From JAHEFU01 sp041395205 (GTDB lineage: Bacteria; 4484-113; JAFGCY01), in the NCBI GenBank assembly GCA_041395205.1, contig JAWLAZ010000001.1, positions 1,178,001 through 1,242,000 on the forward strand: 64,000 nucleotides of DNA. The letters are read 5' to 3'. Both the position numbers and the translations under genes were made by a program. The notes beneath the pieces were generated by a model, which had not been told where the DNA came from, ran no database searches, and was given only the letters and a program-made list of their open reading frames with translations. Of the stretch, positions 26,948-36,042 are shown one piece after another; within the stretch, counting starts at the first letter, position 1; each line of letters starts with the position of its first letter.

Positions 26948-28783
26948 ATGCATACCAACATCAGGAACTGGAACGGAATCCTCGCGGTGCTCATGGCCCT
27001 GGCCATGCTGTTCGCCGCTTCCTGCGGGGCCGGGAACTCTGTGGGCCTCAGCAATCTTGACGACAATCCGTCGACGCATGACATCAATGATGACAGCCAC
27101 CGCCTGCCGGGCCTGCCCCAGGATGACAGCCCCTCAGGCCGCAGCGCCAGTGCAGTTGAAACCATCACCGGGGATTCAGCCATTGATTTCCAGAATGGCC
27201 TGCCGGGTGAGGGAAGCATCCTGCTCAGCAGCACCCTGGAAGCTCCGGCCTGGGCACTGTACCAGATCGGCGGACTGAGTGGCCGCAAGGTGGAGAACCT
27301 CAGTATCCAGGCGCTGCTCAGCGGCAATGAGGAATTCTCCGTCGGCATCAGCAACTACAGCGACGGGGTCTGGGACTTCCTGATCAGCAGCACGGGCGGT
27401 GTCTTCAGCCACGACCTGACTGCGGAGCAGAGCCGCCTCGCCAGCAAGGCAGGCAACCTGTTCGTGGTGGTGGTGATTGACAACGAGGCAAGCCTCAATG
27501 TGATCCAGCTCAGCGTGGACAGCCGCCCGCTTGCGGAAGGTGAGGAGCTGCGTCCCGGCAAGGGCCGCCGCATCAGCGTGAGCGAGGGCCTTCCGGACAA
27601 GATCGTCGTGCAGTGGGAGAGTGTCGACGGCGCGCTGAGCCATGAACTGTGGCGCGAAGCCGACATCGATGGCGAGGATGAGAACGCCGTGCTGATCACC
27701 ACGATTCCGGTCGTGCCTGAGCAGATCAACTACAGCTATGAGGACTTCGACATCCTGCTCGACACCGAATACAAGTATGCGGTGCGAGCCATCAACGGCA
27801 CCGGCCCCGGCAACTTCAGCCAGTGGGAAAGCGGCTGGGCCGGCACCACCGCCCCCGAGGGTGGCGAGAATGAGATCGAGAATGAGCTGAAGGGCCTGAT
27901 TGATGAGATCAGCGAGGGCAGCATCACCGTCGATGGCAACGTGTTCCTCACGGATGAGTCCACGATCTGGCTCGGTGACAATGATGAGCTGCTGACGGCC
28001 GCCGACTTCGCGGTCGGGATGCCGGTCGAGATCAAGGGCGAGCGCTTCGGCAGCGACCAGTGGCTGGCCCGCACCATCGAGCTTGAGCTTGAGAACGAGG
28101 GTACCGAGCTGAAGGTCACGGGTCTGATCGAGGCCATCGACCTGGCCAGCATCACCGTCGGCGGGATCACCGCAACGCTCAGTGAGACGACCGTCTGGCT
28201 GGATGGCAACGGCGACCCGGCCCTGCCCGCGGACTTCCTCGTCGGCCTGAACGTCGAACTCAGCTATCTGGATGATGGCAATGGCGGTATCAGCGCGGTC
28301 AAGGTGCAGCTTGAGAATGAGAACGAGACCAACAACGGCGAGCTGAGGCTGCGCGGCACGATCACAGCGATCGACGGCAGCAGCATCAGCGTGGATGGTG
28401 TGACGGTGAGCTTTGACGGCAGCACGGAGTGGGAGGACCTGAACAAGGATCCGGCCCTGCCCGGCGACTTCAGCGTGGACATGGATGTGCAGCTGGAAGC
28501 CCTTGCTGACGGCCTGGGTGGCTGGATTGCCACGATCGTCGGCATGGAGGACTGGGGTACCGACCCGCATGAGTTCAACATCAGCGGGGCGATCACTGCC
28601 CTTGACCTGGCCAGCATCGCGGTCGAAGGCTTCGGTTTCACCATCACGCTTGACACGAGCTGGCTGGACATGGCCGGCGACCCGGCGGTGCAGGGCGACT
28701 TCAGCCTGGAGATGCAGGTTGACCTCAGTGCCGAGGAGGATGGCATCGGCGGCTGGAATGCCCTCAGTGTGCAGATGATCTGA
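26948..28783 (+). CDS. Lipoprotein: shared domain, FnIII, four OB-like repeats
   Basis: 611 residues. ATG 26948 has CGGAGG at good spacing, and the signal peptide ends Ala-Ala-Ser-Cys. Domain order: the recurring Pro-Ala-Trp-Ala-Leu-Tyr domain (about 75-200), a fibronectin type III domain (about 210-305, with Val-Gln-Trp and Tyr-Lys-Tyr-Ala-Val-Arg-Ala), then four repeats of 65-70 residues of the DUF5666-like type. Each repeat has Gly-x-Ile-x-x-(Ile/Leu)-(Asp/Ser), Ser-Ile-(Thr/Ser/Ala)-Val and Trp-Leu-(Gly/Asp) marks. The same repeats occur in the lipoprotein at 15945-17648, so domains have been shuffled between lipoprotein genes. A terminator follows. Confidence 0.75.
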   Translation: MHTNIRNWNGILAVLMALAMLFAASCGAGNSVGLSNLDDNPSTHDINDDSHRLPGLPQDDSPSGRSASAVETITGDSAIDFQNGLPGEGSILLSSTLEAPAWALYQIGGLSGRKVENLSIQALLSGNEEFSVGISNYSDGVWDFLISSTGGVFSHDLTAEQSRLASKAGNLFVVVVIDNEASLNVIQLSVDSRPLAEGEELRPGKGRRISVSEGLPDKIVVQWESVDGALSHELWREADIDGEDENAVLITTIPVVPEQINYSYEDFDILLDTEYKYAVRAINGTGPGNFSQWESGWAGTTAPEGGENEIENELKGLIDEISEGSITVDGNVFLTDESTIWLGDNDELLTAADFAVGMPVEIKGERFGSDQWLARTIELELENEGTELKVTGLIEAIDLASITVGGITATLSETTVWLDGNGDPALPADFLVGLNVELSYLDDGNGGISAVKVQLENENETNNGELRLRGTITAIDGSSISVDGVTVSFDGSTEWEDLNKDPALPGDFSVDMDVQLEALADGLGGWIATIVGMEDWGTDPHEFNISGAITALDLASIAVEGFGFTITLDTSWLDMAGDPAVQGDFSLEMQVDLSAEEDGIGGWNALSVQMI

Positions 28784-28830
28784 TGACAGTACTTCAGACA
28801 CCAATGGACTGGTGTGGATAAGGTGCAGGA

Positions 28831-28856
28831 ACAGCCCCGGCAACGGGGCTGTTTCA
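28831..28856 (+). terminator. Rho-independent terminator
   Basis: Stem ACAGCCCCG (28831-28839) with CGGGGCTGT (28844-28852), GCAA loop, then TTCAGTTT on the plus strand. It ends the lipoprotein transcript and separates it from the promoter of the next gene. Confidence 0.8.
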
Positions 28857-28871
28857 GTTTCTGATTGCGGG

Positions 28872-28984
28872 TATCAGAACCGTCTCATTTAAGCTAAACT
28901 TCACGAACCGATTTCCTGTTGTTCTTTGCTGGAACGAGAGGCACCCAGGCCATAGAGGGAGCAAGTGCGCATCGCTGCCCCAGC
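28872..28984 (+). promoter_or_regulatory. Promoter and structured leader, copy 1
   Basis: TATCAG (28872-28877), 17-bp spacer, TAAACT (28895-28900). The 5' untranslated region then holds a block (28928-28984) conserved in copies 2 and 3: GCTGG at its start can pair with CCAGC at its end, and GCAC (28941-28944) with GTGC (28965-28968) inside. The block has a GGAACGAGAGGCACCCAG core. GAGGT five bases before the start codon is the ribosome binding site. It could be a riboregulatory leader; it matches no riboswitch class I know. Confidence 0.6.
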
Positions 28985-29001
28985 GGTCTGTGAGGTATGT
29001 C

Positions 29002-32000
29002 ATGATCGTTTCCATCCTGCCCCGGCGGTGTCTGCGCCCGGCTTTCCTGGTCTTCAGCGTCGCCATGCTGGCACTGCTCCATTCCTGCGGTGGCCACGCT
29101 TCCCGCCCCGAACAGCTCAGTCCCGCAGCACAGGACCCGGCCTCATTCATGGCGCAGCAGCTCAGTGCGCTGGACGGCCTGCCCCTGCCCGAGGGCATGG
29201 ACCAGGCGCAGTGGGACGAGCTGAAAGCCACGATGCGCAGCCAGCTCAGTGGCACAAGGGCCACACTCGCAGCCCCTGTCACCCCCGCCAGTGCGGCAAA
29301 GCTTGGCCTCGACGAACTGACCCTCACCCTGGCCTGGGGCTATGCCTGCCAGGGCGACTACGACCAGAACAGTGAAGTGAACATCGCCGACCTGGCCCCG
29401 ATCGGGACGCATTTCGGCGAGAGCACCAACGGCGCCGGACCCTTCCCGCCGGGCAGCGTGGAAAGCATGGTGGATGGCGACTCCAACGGTGAGATCAACA
29501 TCGCCGACCTCTCGCCGATCGGCACCAACTTCGGGCGGCGCGTGGAGAAGTACAACGTCTACCGCACACTCTCCATCGCCGACCTGCCGGCCGGCAATGC
29601 CGAGCCCGTCGGCAGCGGAGCCGAGCTGCTGGGCAGTGTGGCCCATGCCGAAGCCGAGGGCACGGCCAGCCAGGGCCAGCTGCGCTTCAGTTTCGTTTTG
29701 GACAATGCCGCACCGGGCTGGTTCTACTTCGTGCGTCCCGCCGATGGCAACACGGAGGGCACACCGAGCAACATCGTCAGCTTCGGCGCGCAGGGCGGCA
29801 ACCTCTCCCCCGTAGCCAGCTTCGCGGCGGATCCCACAAGTGGCGATGCCCCGCTCAGTGTCAGTTTCGATGCCTCGGGCAGTTCCGATCCCGATGGAAC
29901 GAATGGCGACATCACGGACATCGTGCAGTTCCAGTGGGACTTCGAGGGTGACGGGATCGTCGACGAAAGCAGCAGCAGTCCCAGTACCACGCATACCTAC
30001 CTGCAGCCCGGGCAGTTCGAAGCCACGCTCGTCGTGTTTGACAGTGGTGCCGGCTTCGCGGTCAGCACTGTTGCCATCACTGCCGGGCAGGCCGGCAACC
30101 TGCCTCCGACAGCGGCACTCAGCCTGCAGCCCGTCTCCGGCCAGGCCCCGCTCCCGGTGCAGTTCGATGCCTCGGCATCCACGGACGATGGCGGGATCGG
30201 CAACCTGACATTCGAATGGGACTTCAATGGCGACGGCCTGTTCGATCTGAACAGCGCCTCCGAACCAACGGCCCAGCGCCAGTTCAATACCGGTGGCGAA
30301 TTCAGCCCGCTGGTGCGCGTGACCGACGCCTTCGGCCTGAGCGCCACCGCGACAGCCAGCCTGTCCGTGGCGGATCCACTGCCGAATGAGTCCCCGACCG
30401 CCGTGCTGAGTGCGGATCAGACGATCGGGAATGTCCCGCTGAGCGTCGAGTTCGATCCTTCAGCGTCATCCGATCCTGACGGCAGCATCCTCGTGACCGA
30501 AATGGATTTCGACGGCGATGGCAACTTTGACGACTTCAGTCTCGACCCGCTGGAGAAGTACACGCACATCTACGAAACAGCCGGAAACTTCAATGCCACC
30601 CTGCGGGTCAGCGACGACCGGGGCGCACAGTCCGCGATCGTGCTGCTGATTCAGGTTTCCGAAATCGGCAACCAGGCTCCGCAACCCAGTTTCACGGTGC
30701 AGCCCCAGAGTGGCAATGTCCCACTGGATGTCGAGTTCGATGCCTCCGCCAGCACGGATCCGGACGGCACGATCGTCAGCTATGCCTGGGACTTCAACAA
30801 TGACGGGCTGATTGATGACAACAGCACGGACCCGGTACTGCAGCACACCTTCGTTGATGCCGGTCAGTTCACGGTCAGGCTGACAGTGACGGACAACGAA
30901 GGCAAGTCCTCCTCCATCACGGATTTCAATGCCGTTGAGGTCAGCGACCCAGGCAATCAGTCTCCGACAGCGGTACTGAGCGTGCAGGTCACGCAGAGCG
31001 GATTCCCGACCGTCATCAGCCTCGACCCCTCGGCCTCGTCCGATCAGGATGGTTCGATCAGCAAATATGAATATGACTTCGATGGCGACGGTGATTTTGA
31101 GATCAGCGTCGGCAGTGATGCCGTACAGGAGTACCCCTATTTCCGGATTGGAACATTCACTCCTGTGCTGCGCGTGACGGACAACGACGGCGCGAGCAGC
31201 ACTGACACCGACATTGCCGTGCAGCCGACTCAGGGCTGGTCCACTGTCACTGTGGACACGGTGGCTGATCCCGGCGACACCTCCGTGGCCTTCGTGAGCT
31301 CCGGCATCAACGGCCTGACCAAGCGCTTCGTGGTCTGCTACACCGAGGACCCGGGCTCGACGCTGCGCTCGTCCAATGCCCCGGCGATCCTGCCCACGAG
31401 CTGGACTGTGCCGGTGCAGGCCGCGGGAAACTGCAGGACCGGGGTCTCGCTGATCGAGGTTGACGATGCCCCTGCCGCCTTCTTCACCCTGGAGGGTGGC
31501 ACTGATGTCGGCGGTGTGGGATATGTGCGCGCCCTGGACGGCAAGGGCAACAGCTGGGGTACTCCCCAGACCGTTGCCACCTTCGGTGCCGCCGGAGCGC
31601 AGCGCCTGACTGCGGTGATCAGCGGAGGCAATCCCGGAGTGCTCAGCTGCAGCAGTTCGAGCCTGTTGATCCGTTTCATAGGGGCGACGGACTCCACGGG
31701 TTCCGCATTCAGTTCACCTGTGGAAGTCTTCAACGGGGGCGGCAATGCAAGCCTGCAGGGACTGCGCGGCCTGGTCGTGACCGACCGGCCCGCGGTGTTC
31801 CATTTCAATGATTCGAGTTTCGGAGATCTGGAGTACCGAGTGGCCACGAGTCCGGACGGCAGCAGCTGGCCTGCAAATGGGTTTCTGGTCAGCCCGGAAG
31901 TCCAGTCCTCCAATCAGCGCTATATCGGTGCGGCGACGAAGCTGTCCAATGGCTTCCCCATGGTTGCCTACGAGGAAATAATCGATAACTCCTCCAAGGC

Positions 32001-32349
32001 CGTGCTGGCAATCGCCACTAACCAGCAGGGCAGCTTCTGGCTGATCATCAAGGACCAGGTGGAACTGCCCTTCCTCGACGGTGCAGTGTTGTCGGACTTC
32101 AATCTGAGCCAGATCGATGACCGGATTCTGATGGTGTTCCGCATGCGCACTCTCAGCAACTCCGCCCTTGCATTCGCCATTGCGGATGATGCCAGTGCCC
32201 TGAGCTGGGGACCCACGGAGATCATCGACGGTGAGGGCAGGCCAGGCAAGTCCTGCTCGCTGGTCCACAATGGCACCCATTACGTGATCAGCCACTTTGA
32301 TGAGAACAGCGGAGAGATGCGTATCAGCACCCGGCCCACTTCACTGTGA
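29002..32349 (+). CDS. Large PKD/dockerin-like lipoprotein, paralog 1
   Basis: 1115 residues; ATG 29002 matches the start used in the two paralogs. The signal peptide ends Leu-His-Ser-Cys-Gly-Gly. A conserved helical segment follows (about 40-95), then two calcium-loop motifs (Gly-Asp-Tyr-Asp-Gln-Asn-Ser-Glu-Val-Asn-Ile-Ala-Asp and Asp-Gly-Asp-Ser-Asn-Gly-Glu-Ile-Asn-Ile-Ala-Asp, each ending Pro-Ile-Gly-Thr-x-Phe-Gly; about 110-175), a short beta domain, five PKD domains (about 270-750, each with Phe-Asp-(Ala/Pro)-Ser and Asp-Phe-(Asn/Asp/Glu)-Gly-Asp-Gly-type strands), and a C-terminal propeller-like region of about 360 residues. It is probably an extended calcium-stiffened surface protein. 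The N-terminal third is almost identical at DNA level to paralog 2. Confidence 0.85.
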   Translation: MIVSILPRRCLRPAFLVFSVAMLALLHSCGGHASRPEQLSPAAQDPASFMAQQLSALDGLPLPEGMDQAQWDELKATMRSQLSGTRATLAAPVTPASAAKLGLDELTLTLAWGYACQGDYDQNSEVNIADLAPIGTHFGESTNGAGPFPPGSVESMVDGDSNGEINIADLSPIGTNFGRRVEKYNVYRTLSIADLPAGNAEPVGSGAELLGSVAHAEAEGTASQGQLRFSFVLDNAAPGWFYFVRPADGNTEGTPSNIVSFGAQGGNLSPVASFAADPTSGDAPLSVSFDASGSSDPDGTNGDITDIVQFQWDFEGDGIVDESSSSPSTTHTYLQPGQFEATLVVFDSGAGFAVSTVAITAGQAGNLPPTAALSLQPVSGQAPLPVQFDASASTDDGGIGNLTFEWDFNGDGLFDLNSASEPTAQRQFNTGGEFSPLVRVTDAFGLSATATASLSVADPLPNESPTAVLSADQTIGNVPLSVEFDPSASSDPDGSILVTEMDFDGDGNFDDFSLDPLEKYTHIYETAGNFNATLRVSDDRGAQSAIVLLIQVSEIGNQAPQPSFTVQPQSGNVPLDVEFDASASTDPDGTIVSYAWDFNNDGLIDDNSTDPVLQHTFVDAGQFTVRLTVTDNEGKSSSITDFNAVEVSDPGNQSPTAVLSVQVTQSGFPTVISLDPSASSDQDGSISKYEYDFDGDGDFEISVGSDAVQEYPYFRIGTFTPVLRVTDNDGASSTDTDIAVQPTQGWSTVTVDTVADPGDTSVAFVSSGINGLTKRFVVCYTEDPGSTLRSSNAPAILPTSWTVPVQAAGNCRTGVSLIEVDDAPAAFFTLEGGTDVGGVGYVRALDGKGNSWGTPQTVATFGAAGAQRLTAVISGGNPGVLSCSSSSLLIRFIGATDSTGSAFSSPVEVFNGGGNASLQGLRGLVVTDRPAVFHFNDSSFGDLEYRVATSPDGSSWPANGFLVSPEVQSSNQRYIGAATKLSNGFPMVAYEEIIDNSSKAVLAIATNQQGSFWLIIKDQVELPFLDGAVLSDFNLSQIDDRILMVFRMRTLSNSALAFAIADDASALSWGPTEIIDGEGRPGKSCSLVHNGTHYVISHFDENSGEMRISTRPTSL

Positions 32350-32388
32350 GCCGGATGATCGCCTGAAATGTGCTATTTGAAAATGGAG

Positions 32389-32501
32389 TATCAGATCCGT
32401 CTCAATTGGGCTATACTTCACCAATCCTTAATACTTGATTGTTTGCTGGAACGAGAGGCACCCAGGCCATAGAGGGAGCAAGTGCGCATCGCTGCCCCAG
32501 C
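32389..32501 (+). promoter_or_regulatory. Promoter and structured leader, copy 2
   Basis: TATCAG (32389-32394), 17-bp spacer, TATACT (32412-32417), then the conserved leader block 32445-32501, with GCTGG pairing to CCAGC. It is identical to copy 1 through the core, while the sequence between promoter and block is diverged. Confidence 0.6.
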
Positions 32502-32518
32502 CTTTGGCGAGGTGTCTG

Positions 32519-35500
32519 ATGAAAGAATGCGCATACCCTGCGCGGTCGAATTCCGCCGTACTGTCCGTGCTGCTTCCGGTGCTCGTACTGCTTCTATGCT
32601 TGCCGTCCTGCGGTGGCCACGCTTCCCGCCCCGAGCAGCTCAGTCCCGCAGCACAGGACCCGGCCTCATTCATGGCGCAGCAGCTCAGCCAGCTGGACAG
32701 CCTGCCCCTGCCGGAGGGCATGGACCAGGCGCAGTGGGACGAGTTGAAGCAGGCGATGCGCAGCCAGCTCAGTGGCACCAGGGCCACACTCGCTGCCCCT
32801 GTCACCCCCGCCAGTGCGGCAAAGCTTGGCATCGATGAACTGACTCTTACCCTGGCCTGGGGCTATGCCTGCCAGGGCGACTACGACCAGAACAGTGAGG
32901 TCAACATCGCCGACCTGGCCCCGATCGGTACGCATTTCGGCAAGAGCACCAACGGTGCGGGACCCTTCCCGCCGGGCAGCGTGGAAAGCATGGTGGATGG
33001 CGACTCCAACGGTGAGATCAACATCGCCGACCTCTCGCCGATCGGCACCAACTTCGGGCGGCGGGTGGAGAAGTACAACGTCTACCGCACACTCTCCATC
33101 GCCGACCTGCCGGCCGGCAACGCCGAGCCCGTCGGCAGCGGCGCGGAGCTGCTGGGCAGTGTGGCCCATGCCGAAGCCGAAGGCACGGCCAGCCAGGGCC
33201 AGCTGCGCTTCAGTTTCGTTTTGGACAATGCCGCACCGGGCTGGTTCTACTTCGTGCGTCCCGCCGATGGCAACACGGAGGGTACGCCGAGCAACATCGT
33301 CAGCTTCGGAGCCCAGGGCGGCAACCTCTCCCCCGTAGCCAGCTTCACGGCGGATCCCACAAGTGGCGATGCCCCGCTCAGTGTCAGTTTCGATGCCTCG
33401 GGCAGTTCCGATCCCGATGGAACGAATGGCGACATCTCTGACATCGTGCAGTTCCAGTGGGACTTCGATGGCGACGGGATCGTCGACGAAAGCAGCAACA
33501 GTCCCACTACCCAGCATACCTACCTGCAGCCCGGCCAGTTCGGAGCCACGCTGCTCGTATTTGACAGCGGTGCCGGCTTCGCGGTCAGCAGTGTGGCGAT
33601 CGTCGTCGGGCAGGCGGGCAATGTGGCGCCGGTTGCCAGTCTCACGGCCCAGCCGCTCAGCGGCCAGGCCCCGCTCCCGGTACAGTTCGATGCTTCAGCC
33701 ACAACGGATGACGGCGGCAGTGGCAACCTGACATTCGAGTGGGACTTCAATGGCGACGGCAGCTTTGATCTGTCCACAGGCAGCAACCCGCAGGCCACGA
33801 ACCTGTATGCCATCGACGGAGCCTTTGAGGCCACGGTGCGGGTCAGCGACAGCGGCGCACTGAGTGACACGGCCTCCGTCAGCATTGCCGTTGAGCCCGA
33901 GTCCCTGAACCTGTCCCCGCTGGCCGCCCTGCAGGCCAGTTCCACATTCGGGATCGTGCCGCTTAGCGTGGATTTCACCTTCGTTGGCTCCACCGACACT
34001 GACGGTGAGCTCGTATCTCTTGAGATGGACTTCGATGGCGATGGATTCACAGACGCAGCAGCTGCATCCGCTGACAAGACCATCAGCCACGTCTATACGG
34101 ACGCCGGACAGTTCAAGGCCACCTTGACGGTGCTGGATGATCGCGGAGGCTCCGCCACGGATCAGGTCGTGATCTTCGTGAATGAAATCGGAAACCAGTC
34201 TCCAGGTGCCTCCGCCAGCTTCAGCCCGGACAGCGGGGATGCGCCGCTTGAGGTCGGATTCGACGGTTCGAACAGCAGCGATGCTGACGGCACGATCGTC
34301 AACTTTGCCTGGGACTTTGACAATGATGGTGTGGATGACCTGAGTGGACCGGACGCAGTCGTGCAGCACACGTACACGAACGGCGGGACATTCGGTTTCA
34401 AGCTGACCGTGACTGACGACAAGGGCGGTACCGGTACGATATCCAAGCTGAACGCGATCACCGTCACCAATCCCGCCAACATCCCACCGGTTGCCGATCT
34501 TGATGTGCAGGTGCTGGACAGCGGCTTCCCGCTGCTCGCCAGCCTCGACCCCTCAGGCTCCTCTGACCCGGATGGCAACATCGTGCTGTTTGAGTACGAC
34601 TTCGACGGTGACGGTGATTTCGAGTTCAGCACCACGGAAGCCACCGCGCAGCAGTTCAGCTATCCCAGCATCGGCAGTTTCACACCGGTGCTGCGCGTCA
34701 CTGACAATGACGCAGTTTCCGCGACTGACACTGACAGCACCCTGCTCGTCAGCACAGGCTGGAGCAGCGTGGCTGTCAGCAGTGTCAGCAAACCAGGCTC
34801 CACGGACGTGGCACTGATCTCCTCCGGAGCGACAGGGCTGAAGAAGCGCTTCGTGGTCTGCTACACCGATCTTGACCAGGGTCCCCTGCTGAGTGTGAAT
34901 GCCAATCCCGCCACGCCGACTGTCTGGTCGCTGCCCGTCGTCGCTGCTCCCTCCTCGAACAGTGCCTGTTCAATTCTCGCGGTGGAGAAGGCCCCTGCAG
35001 TGTTCTTCTCGCTACCGGGCGGAACCGGCACCGGTGGCATCGGCTATGTGCGCAGCCAGGATGGCCAGGGTGATGCCTGGAATGCAGCGGTTGTGGTGAG
35101 CCTAGATGGAGCCGGCATTTCCGGTTTCCTTTCCGCGATGATTGCCAACGGTCGTCCGGCGGTGATGGGATTCCGCGGCCTGGGGGAGGAGGCTCAGTTC
35201 TTCCGTGCCACGGATGCCACGGGCAGCGGCTTTGATGCCGCGGTTCCCGTATTCTCCGGGGAATTTGAGGTGCCCCTCGGGGTGCGAGCCGTGCTCAGTG
35301 ATGGCAGGCCAGCGATGCTCATGCTGACGGAATCCTCACAGGATGTCCGGTTCAAGGCGGCCCTCAATACCAATGGCAGTTTCTGGCCGGTGGAAGCGCA
35401 GATCGTTGACGAAGCCTGCTCGGGATTCCGGCAGAATCTGGTTGGAGCCGCAGCTTCGACTGTCTCCGGCCTGCCGATGGTGGTCTACCGCGACGACGAT

Positions 35501-35896
35501 GCCGCCGGCGGCGGTCTGAGCATTGCACTCGCCCAGAACACCGAAGGCAGCATCTGGGTTGTCAACGAGGACATCCTGGACCTGCCGCAACAGGACGATG
35601 TGAGGATCACTGGCATTGACCTGGACGTGCTGAATGACAGGCCGGTGGTCGTGTTCAGATATGCCAGGCAGTTCCAGGTGCCTGGCAGCCTGACATTCAT
35701 CCAGCAGGGCTCTCTGGCTTTTGCGATTGCCGACGACGCCAGTGCAATAACCTGGAGCCCCGTGGAAGTGATTGATGGCCTGGGCCGGCCCGGGCTGTCC
35801 GCCGCCATGGCGCACAATGGCAGCACCTTCGTCGTCAGCCACTTTGATGCCGAAAGCGGTGAACTGCGCATTGCCAGCCGGCCGACTTCGCTGTAG
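32519..35896 (+). CDS. Large PKD/dockerin-like lipoprotein, paralog 2
   Basis: 1125 residues. ATG 32519 follows GAGGT by five bases, as in paralog 1. The signal peptide ends Leu-Pro-Ser-Cys-Gly-Gly. It has the same architecture as paralog 1: helical segment, calcium-loop pair, five PKD domains and C-terminal propeller-like region. From the lipidation site through the first PKD domain the protein is nearly identical to paralog 1. The later PKD domains and the propeller are clearly diverged, while their order is kept. This pattern suggests recent duplication, or gene conversion limited to the first third, with diversification of the outer part. Confidence 0.85.
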   Translation: MKECAYPARSNSAVLSVLLPVLVLLLCLPSCGGHASRPEQLSPAAQDPASFMAQQLSQLDSLPLPEGMDQAQWDELKQAMRSQLSGTRATLAAPVTPASAAKLGIDELTLTLAWGYACQGDYDQNSEVNIADLAPIGTHFGKSTNGAGPFPPGSVESMVDGDSNGEINIADLSPIGTNFGRRVEKYNVYRTLSIADLPAGNAEPVGSGAELLGSVAHAEAEGTASQGQLRFSFVLDNAAPGWFYFVRPADGNTEGTPSNIVSFGAQGGNLSPVASFTADPTSGDAPLSVSFDASGSSDPDGTNGDISDIVQFQWDFDGDGIVDESSNSPTTQHTYLQPGQFGATLLVFDSGAGFAVSSVAIVVGQAGNVAPVASLTAQPLSGQAPLPVQFDASATTDDGGSGNLTFEWDFNGDGSFDLSTGSNPQATNLYAIDGAFEATVRVSDSGALSDTASVSIAVEPESLNLSPLAALQASSTFGIVPLSVDFTFVGSTDTDGELVSLEMDFDGDGFTDAAAASADKTISHVYTDAGQFKATLTVLDDRGGSATDQVVIFVNEIGNQSPGASASFSPDSGDAPLEVGFDGSNSSDADGTIVNFAWDFDNDGVDDLSGPDAVVQHTYTNGGTFGFKLTVTDDKGGTGTISKLNAITVTNPANIPPVADLDVQVLDSGFPLLASLDPSGSSDPDGNIVLFEYDFDGDGDFEFSTTEATAQQFSYPSIGSFTPVLRVTDNDAVSATDTDSTLLVSTGWSSVAVSSVSKPGSTDVALISSGATGLKKRFVVCYTDLDQGPLLSVNANPATPTVWSLPVVAAPSSNSACSILAVEKAPAVFFSLPGGTGTGGIGYVRSQDGQGDAWNAAVVVSLDGAGISGFLSAMIANGRPAVMGFRGLGEEAQFFRATDATGSGFDAAVPVFSGEFEVPLGVRAVLSDGRPAMLMLTESSQDVRFKAALNTNGSFWPVEAQIVDEACSGFRQNLVGAAASTVSGLPMVVYRDDDAAGGGLSIALAQNTEGSIWVVNEDILDLPQQDDVRITGIDLDVLNDRPVVVFRYARQFQVPGSLTFIQQGSLAFAIADDASAITWSPVEVIDGLGRPGLSAAMAHNGSTFVVSHFDAESGELRIASRPTSL

Positions 35897-35907
35897 GAAA
35901 AAACTTG

Positions 35908-36020
35908 TATCGGATTGGCGCATATCCGAGTATCATCTGAATTCGACTGAATCCTGGTTCTTTGTAACTGGAACGAGAGGCACCCAGACCATGAGGGAGC
36001 AAGTGCGTATCGCTGGCCAG
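35908..36020 (+). promoter_or_regulatory. Promoter and structured leader, copy 3
   Basis: TATCGG (35908-35913), 17-bp spacer, TATCAT (35931-35936), then the leader block to 36020. Here the outer helix is CTGG (35968-35971) with CCAG (36017-36020). The block keeps the core, with a few substitutions, while the flanks are unrelated to copies 1 and 2, so the leader itself appears to be under selection. Confidence 0.55.
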
Positions 36021-36042
36021 ATCAGGTTGGTGAGGTGTCTCA

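Noticed and set aside
28965..29375. Leader peptide starting at GTG in the conserved leader of the large lipoproteins
   Set aside because: A GGGAG precedes it, but the predicted peptides are not conserved between the three copies, while the nucleotide block is; I favour an RNA role.
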